From the NCBI RefSeq assembly GCF_024349685.1, contig NZ_AP025944.1, forward strand, positions 5,090,001-5,154,000: DNA of 64,000 nucleotides, read 5' to 3'. Below the pieces are notes generated by a model. That model was not told the DNA's origin and ran no database searches. It worked only from the letters and a program-made list of their open reading frames with translations. Below are positions 62,328 to 64,000 of the stretch, in pieces (the stretch's first letter is position 1; each line of letters begins with the position of its first letter). The DNA is from Pseudomonas sp. LRP2-20 (GTDB lineage: Bacteria > Pseudomonadota > Gammaproteobacteria > Pseudomonadales > Pseudomonadaceae). Both the position numbers and the translations under genes were made by a program.

Positions 62328-63014
62328 TCACAGCAGCATCGTCAGCAACGGTGCGGCGAACAGGTTGAGCAGGCCGGTGAGCACCATCACCAGGCCGGCA
62401 ACCGAGCCTTCTTCACGGCCCACCTCCTGGGCCCGGCTGACCCCGGCACCATGCGCGCCAACCCCGAACAGTGCCCCCCGCGCCAGCGGTGTACGCAGCG
62501 GCAACCAGCGCAGCAGCACGCCGCCGAACATGGCCCCCAGCACCCCGGTGAACATCACGAACACGGCCGTCAGCTCCGGTACGCCGCCCAGGTCATGGGC
62601 CAACGGCATGGCGAACGGCGTGGTGATCGAACGCGGCACCAGCGACAGGCTGATCGCGTCGTCCAGCGCCAGCAGGTGCGCCAGGCTCCATGAGCTGGCG
62701 ATCGATGCCGCACTGCCCGCCACCATGCCCACCAGCAACGCCGGCCAATGCCGTGCAAGCATCGCCCGCTGCTGCCAGATCGGCACGGCGAAGGCCACGG
62801 TCACCGGGCCCAGCACACCCATCAGCCAATGCGTGTTGCGCGAGTACTCGGCATAGGCGGTGTGCAGCGGCACCGCCACTGCAAGCAGCAAGGCCGGGAC
62901 CAGGATCAGTGGCGACATCAGGTAGCGCCCGGTGCGCCGATACAACCAGCGGCTGGCCAGGTAGGCCGCCAAGGTCAGTGCCAGCCAGAACAGCGGCATG
63001 GGTTCAAGACTCAT
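62328..63014 (-). CDS. LrgB/CidB family membrane protein
   Basis: The 228-residue inner-membrane protein has about six to seven helices and the LrgB signatures SLVPRSITTPFAMPLAHDLGG and LGAMFGGVLLRWLP. LrgB pairs with LrgA; such pairs have been linked to murein hydrolase export, cell lysis control or small-metabolite (glycolate or pyruvate) transport. It overlaps the LrgA gene by 11 bp. The N-terminus MSLEPMPLFWLALTL is well defined. Confidence 0.9.
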   Translation of the reverse strand: MSLEPMPLFWLALTLAAYLASRWLYRRTGRYLMSPLILVPALLLAVAVPLHTAYAEYSRNTHWLMGVLGPVTVAFAVPIWQQRAMLARHWPALLVGMVAGSAASIASSWSLAHLLALDDAISLSLVPRSITTPFAMPLAHDLGGVPELTAVFVMFTGVLGAMFGGVLLRWLPLRTPLARGALFGVGAHGAGVSRAQEVGREEGSVAGLVMVLTGLLNLFAAPLLTMLL

Positions 63015-63390
63015 GGCGCAACCTCCAGCGGCACACCAGCTCCACGGTCACGGCGGTCACCACCATGACCATCAGGGTACTCACGGCGATGACCAGCAAG
63101 ATGCGCCAGCCTTCGCTGCGCACCAGGCTGCCGTAATCGAGCAGGCTCATCAGTGCCGGGATGAAGAACAGCAGCATTTCCGCCATCAGCCAGCCTGCAC
63201 CCAGTTGCAAGGTGGCCGGCTTGACTATGCCGCAGGCGAACAGCAGCAACAGCAGGCCCAGGCCCATCACCCCGCCGGGGATCGGCCAGCCCAGCCAGGC
63301 GGCCAGCTGGCCACCGAACAGGAACAGGGCAAGCAGAACCGTCAGCTCGGCGAGCAGGCGCAGGGGCTTTTTCAGTAACGCAGGTTTCAT
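63004..63390 (-). CDS. LrgA/CidA family membrane protein
   Basis: The 128-residue holin-like membrane protein has about four helices (LAELTVLLALFLFGGQLAAWLG, GGVMGLGLLLLLFACGIV, WLMAEMLLFFIPALM, ILLVIAVSTLMVMVVTAVTVELV). The LrgA hallmarks WPIPGGVMGLGLL and EMLLFFIPALMSLLDY are present. The ATG at 63390 has GAGGAA about nine bases upstream; the frame is open further upstream without support. Co-transcribed with the LrgB-like gene and divergent from the LysR gene at 63489. Confidence 0.9.
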   Translation of the reverse strand: MKPALLKKPLRLLAELTVLLALFLFGGQLAAWLGWPIPGGVMGLGLLLLLFACGIVKPATLQLGAGWLMAEMLLFFIPALMSLLDYGSLVRSEGWRILLVIAVSTLMVMVVTAVTVELVCRWRLRHES

Positions 63391-63488
63391 GGCCAGGGTT
63401 CCTCGATAGGCCCTCATTTTAAGATTCGGCTGCCTAGGCCAAAAGCGAATTGTTAGACTTGCCGCCATTCCACAATGGAATCGCAACC

Positions 63489-64000
63489 ATGGAATTCAAA
63501 CAGCTGCGCAGCTTCATCGAAGTGGTCCATCGCGGCGGCTTTACCCAAGCCGCGCAGACCTTGCATATCAGCCAGTCAGCCGTGAGCAAGCAGGTCGCCC
63601 AGCTCGAGCAAGATGTGGGCCAGCCGCTGCTCGAGCGCCAGGCCTCGCAGCTGCATCTGACAGCGGCCGGGCGCATCGTGCTGGATCGCGGCGAGGCGCT
63701 GCTGCGCCAGCGTCAAGCGTTGCTCAGCGAGCTCGACGACCTCAGCCAGATGGCGCGCGGCGAACTGCGCCTGGGTTTGCCGCTGCTGGGCAGCGATGCC
63801 TTGTTCGCCGGGTTGTTCGCCGAATACCGCAGGCGTCATCCGAACATCGCCATTCAGCTGCTTGAAGGCGGCAGCCGCAGCATCGAGCAGGCGGTAAGAA
63901 GTGGCGAGCTGGAACTGGGCGGCAGCCTCACGCCGAGCGACCCGGCGTTCGAATACCAGCCGTTCTGCAATGAACCGCTGGATGCCTTGCTACCCGCCGG
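63489..64000 (+). CDS. LysR family transcriptional regulator (5' part only)
   Basis: The gene runs off the right edge; 170 codons are seen. The N-terminal winged helix is clear (LRSFIEVVHRGGFTQAAQTLHISQSAVSKQVAQLE, about residues 6-40), then a linker helix and the start of the effector domain (ELRLGLPLLGSDALFAGLF). It is divergent from lrgAB with about 98 bp between starts, and in Pseudomonas a LysR gene in this position is probably the regulator of that pair. Confidence 0.9.
   Translation, partial: MEFKQLRSFIEVVHRGGFTQAAQTLHISQSAVSKQVAQLEQDVGQPLLERQASQLHLTAAGRIVLDRGEALLRQRQALLSELDDLSQMARGELRLGLPLLGSDALFAGLFAEYRRRHPNIAIQLLEGGSRSIEQAVRSGELELGGSLTPSDPAFEYQPFCNEPLDALLPA

Overview
The window is chromosomal DNA of a fluorescent pseudomonad, most likely of the Pseudomonas putida group. 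This rests on the high-GC coding pattern, a complete twelve-gene alginate operon, the hmgABC homogentisate cluster with its IclR regulator, and many REP palindromes of the P. putida type (core GCGGGCTTGCCCGC). I see no rRNA, tRNA, CRISPR array, prophage or insertion sequence, and codon use is uniform. The window reads as ordinary core chromosome with REP and repeat-element insertions.

Layout. 0-2.4 kb: general L-amino-acid ABC transporter (aapJ, aapQ, start of aapM; minus strand) behind a putative sigma-54 promoter. 2.7-5 kb: carboxylesterase and RhlB-type DEAD-box helicase (plus). 5.1-6.3 kb: moaCDE for molybdopterin synthesis (minus). 6.4-9.2 kb: PIN-PhoH ATPase and a NodB-like secreted protein that has lost its first catalytic motif (minus). 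9.4-10.1 kb: yaaA. 10.1-11.2 kb: long intergenic region with a 235-bp inverted-repeat element and the algD control region (AlgU-type promoter, AlgR-like site, long leader). 11.2-27.4 kb: algD-8-44-K-E-G-X-L-I-J-F-A, closed by a strong terminator. The order is: precursor supply (AlgA, AlgD), polymerase (Alg8, Alg44), periplasmic scaffold and export (AlgK, AlgX, AlgE), epimerase (AlgG), lyase (AlgL) and acetylation (AlgI, AlgJ, AlgF, AlgX). 27.5-29.8 kb: small membrane protein and two short-chain dehydrogenases. 30-34 kb: EmrAB-type tripartite efflux operon with a nearby LysR gene. 35.5 kb: universal stress protein. 36-40.8 kb: AaeAB-type aromatic-acid efflux operon, divergent from a LysR gene. 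42-45 kb: hydroxyacid dehydrogenase, DMT transporter, AraC regulator. 45.1-51.4 kb: one six-gene iron operon on the minus strand (DUF3649, PepSY, DUF3325, FecI sigma, FecR anti-sigma, TonB receptor) headed by a Fur box. 51.4-53.8 kb: second copy of the inverted-repeat element, an HPF/RaiA-like protein, a DUF3509-like protein, a PsiE-like protein, and yebG behind a LexA box. 53.9-60 kb: amino-acid dehydrogenase, SirB1-like protein, hmgA-fahA-maiA and hmgR with a perfect 17-bp operator palindrome. 60-64 kb: SDR, alpha/beta hydrolase, LrgAB pair and the start of a LysR gene.

The most unusual things seen are: (1) a REP pair sitting inside the 5' end of algK and read through in frame, which rewrites the N-terminus of its lipoprotein signal; (2) a ~235-246-bp inverted-repeat element present twice, at about 10.2 and 51.6 kb, with conserved arms and a conserved centre; (3) a probable pseudo-deacetylase near the alginate operon; (4) a compact Fur-controlled reductase/sigma/anti-sigma/receptor iron operon. 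All functional calls are from motif and family recognition by eye; no database search was run.
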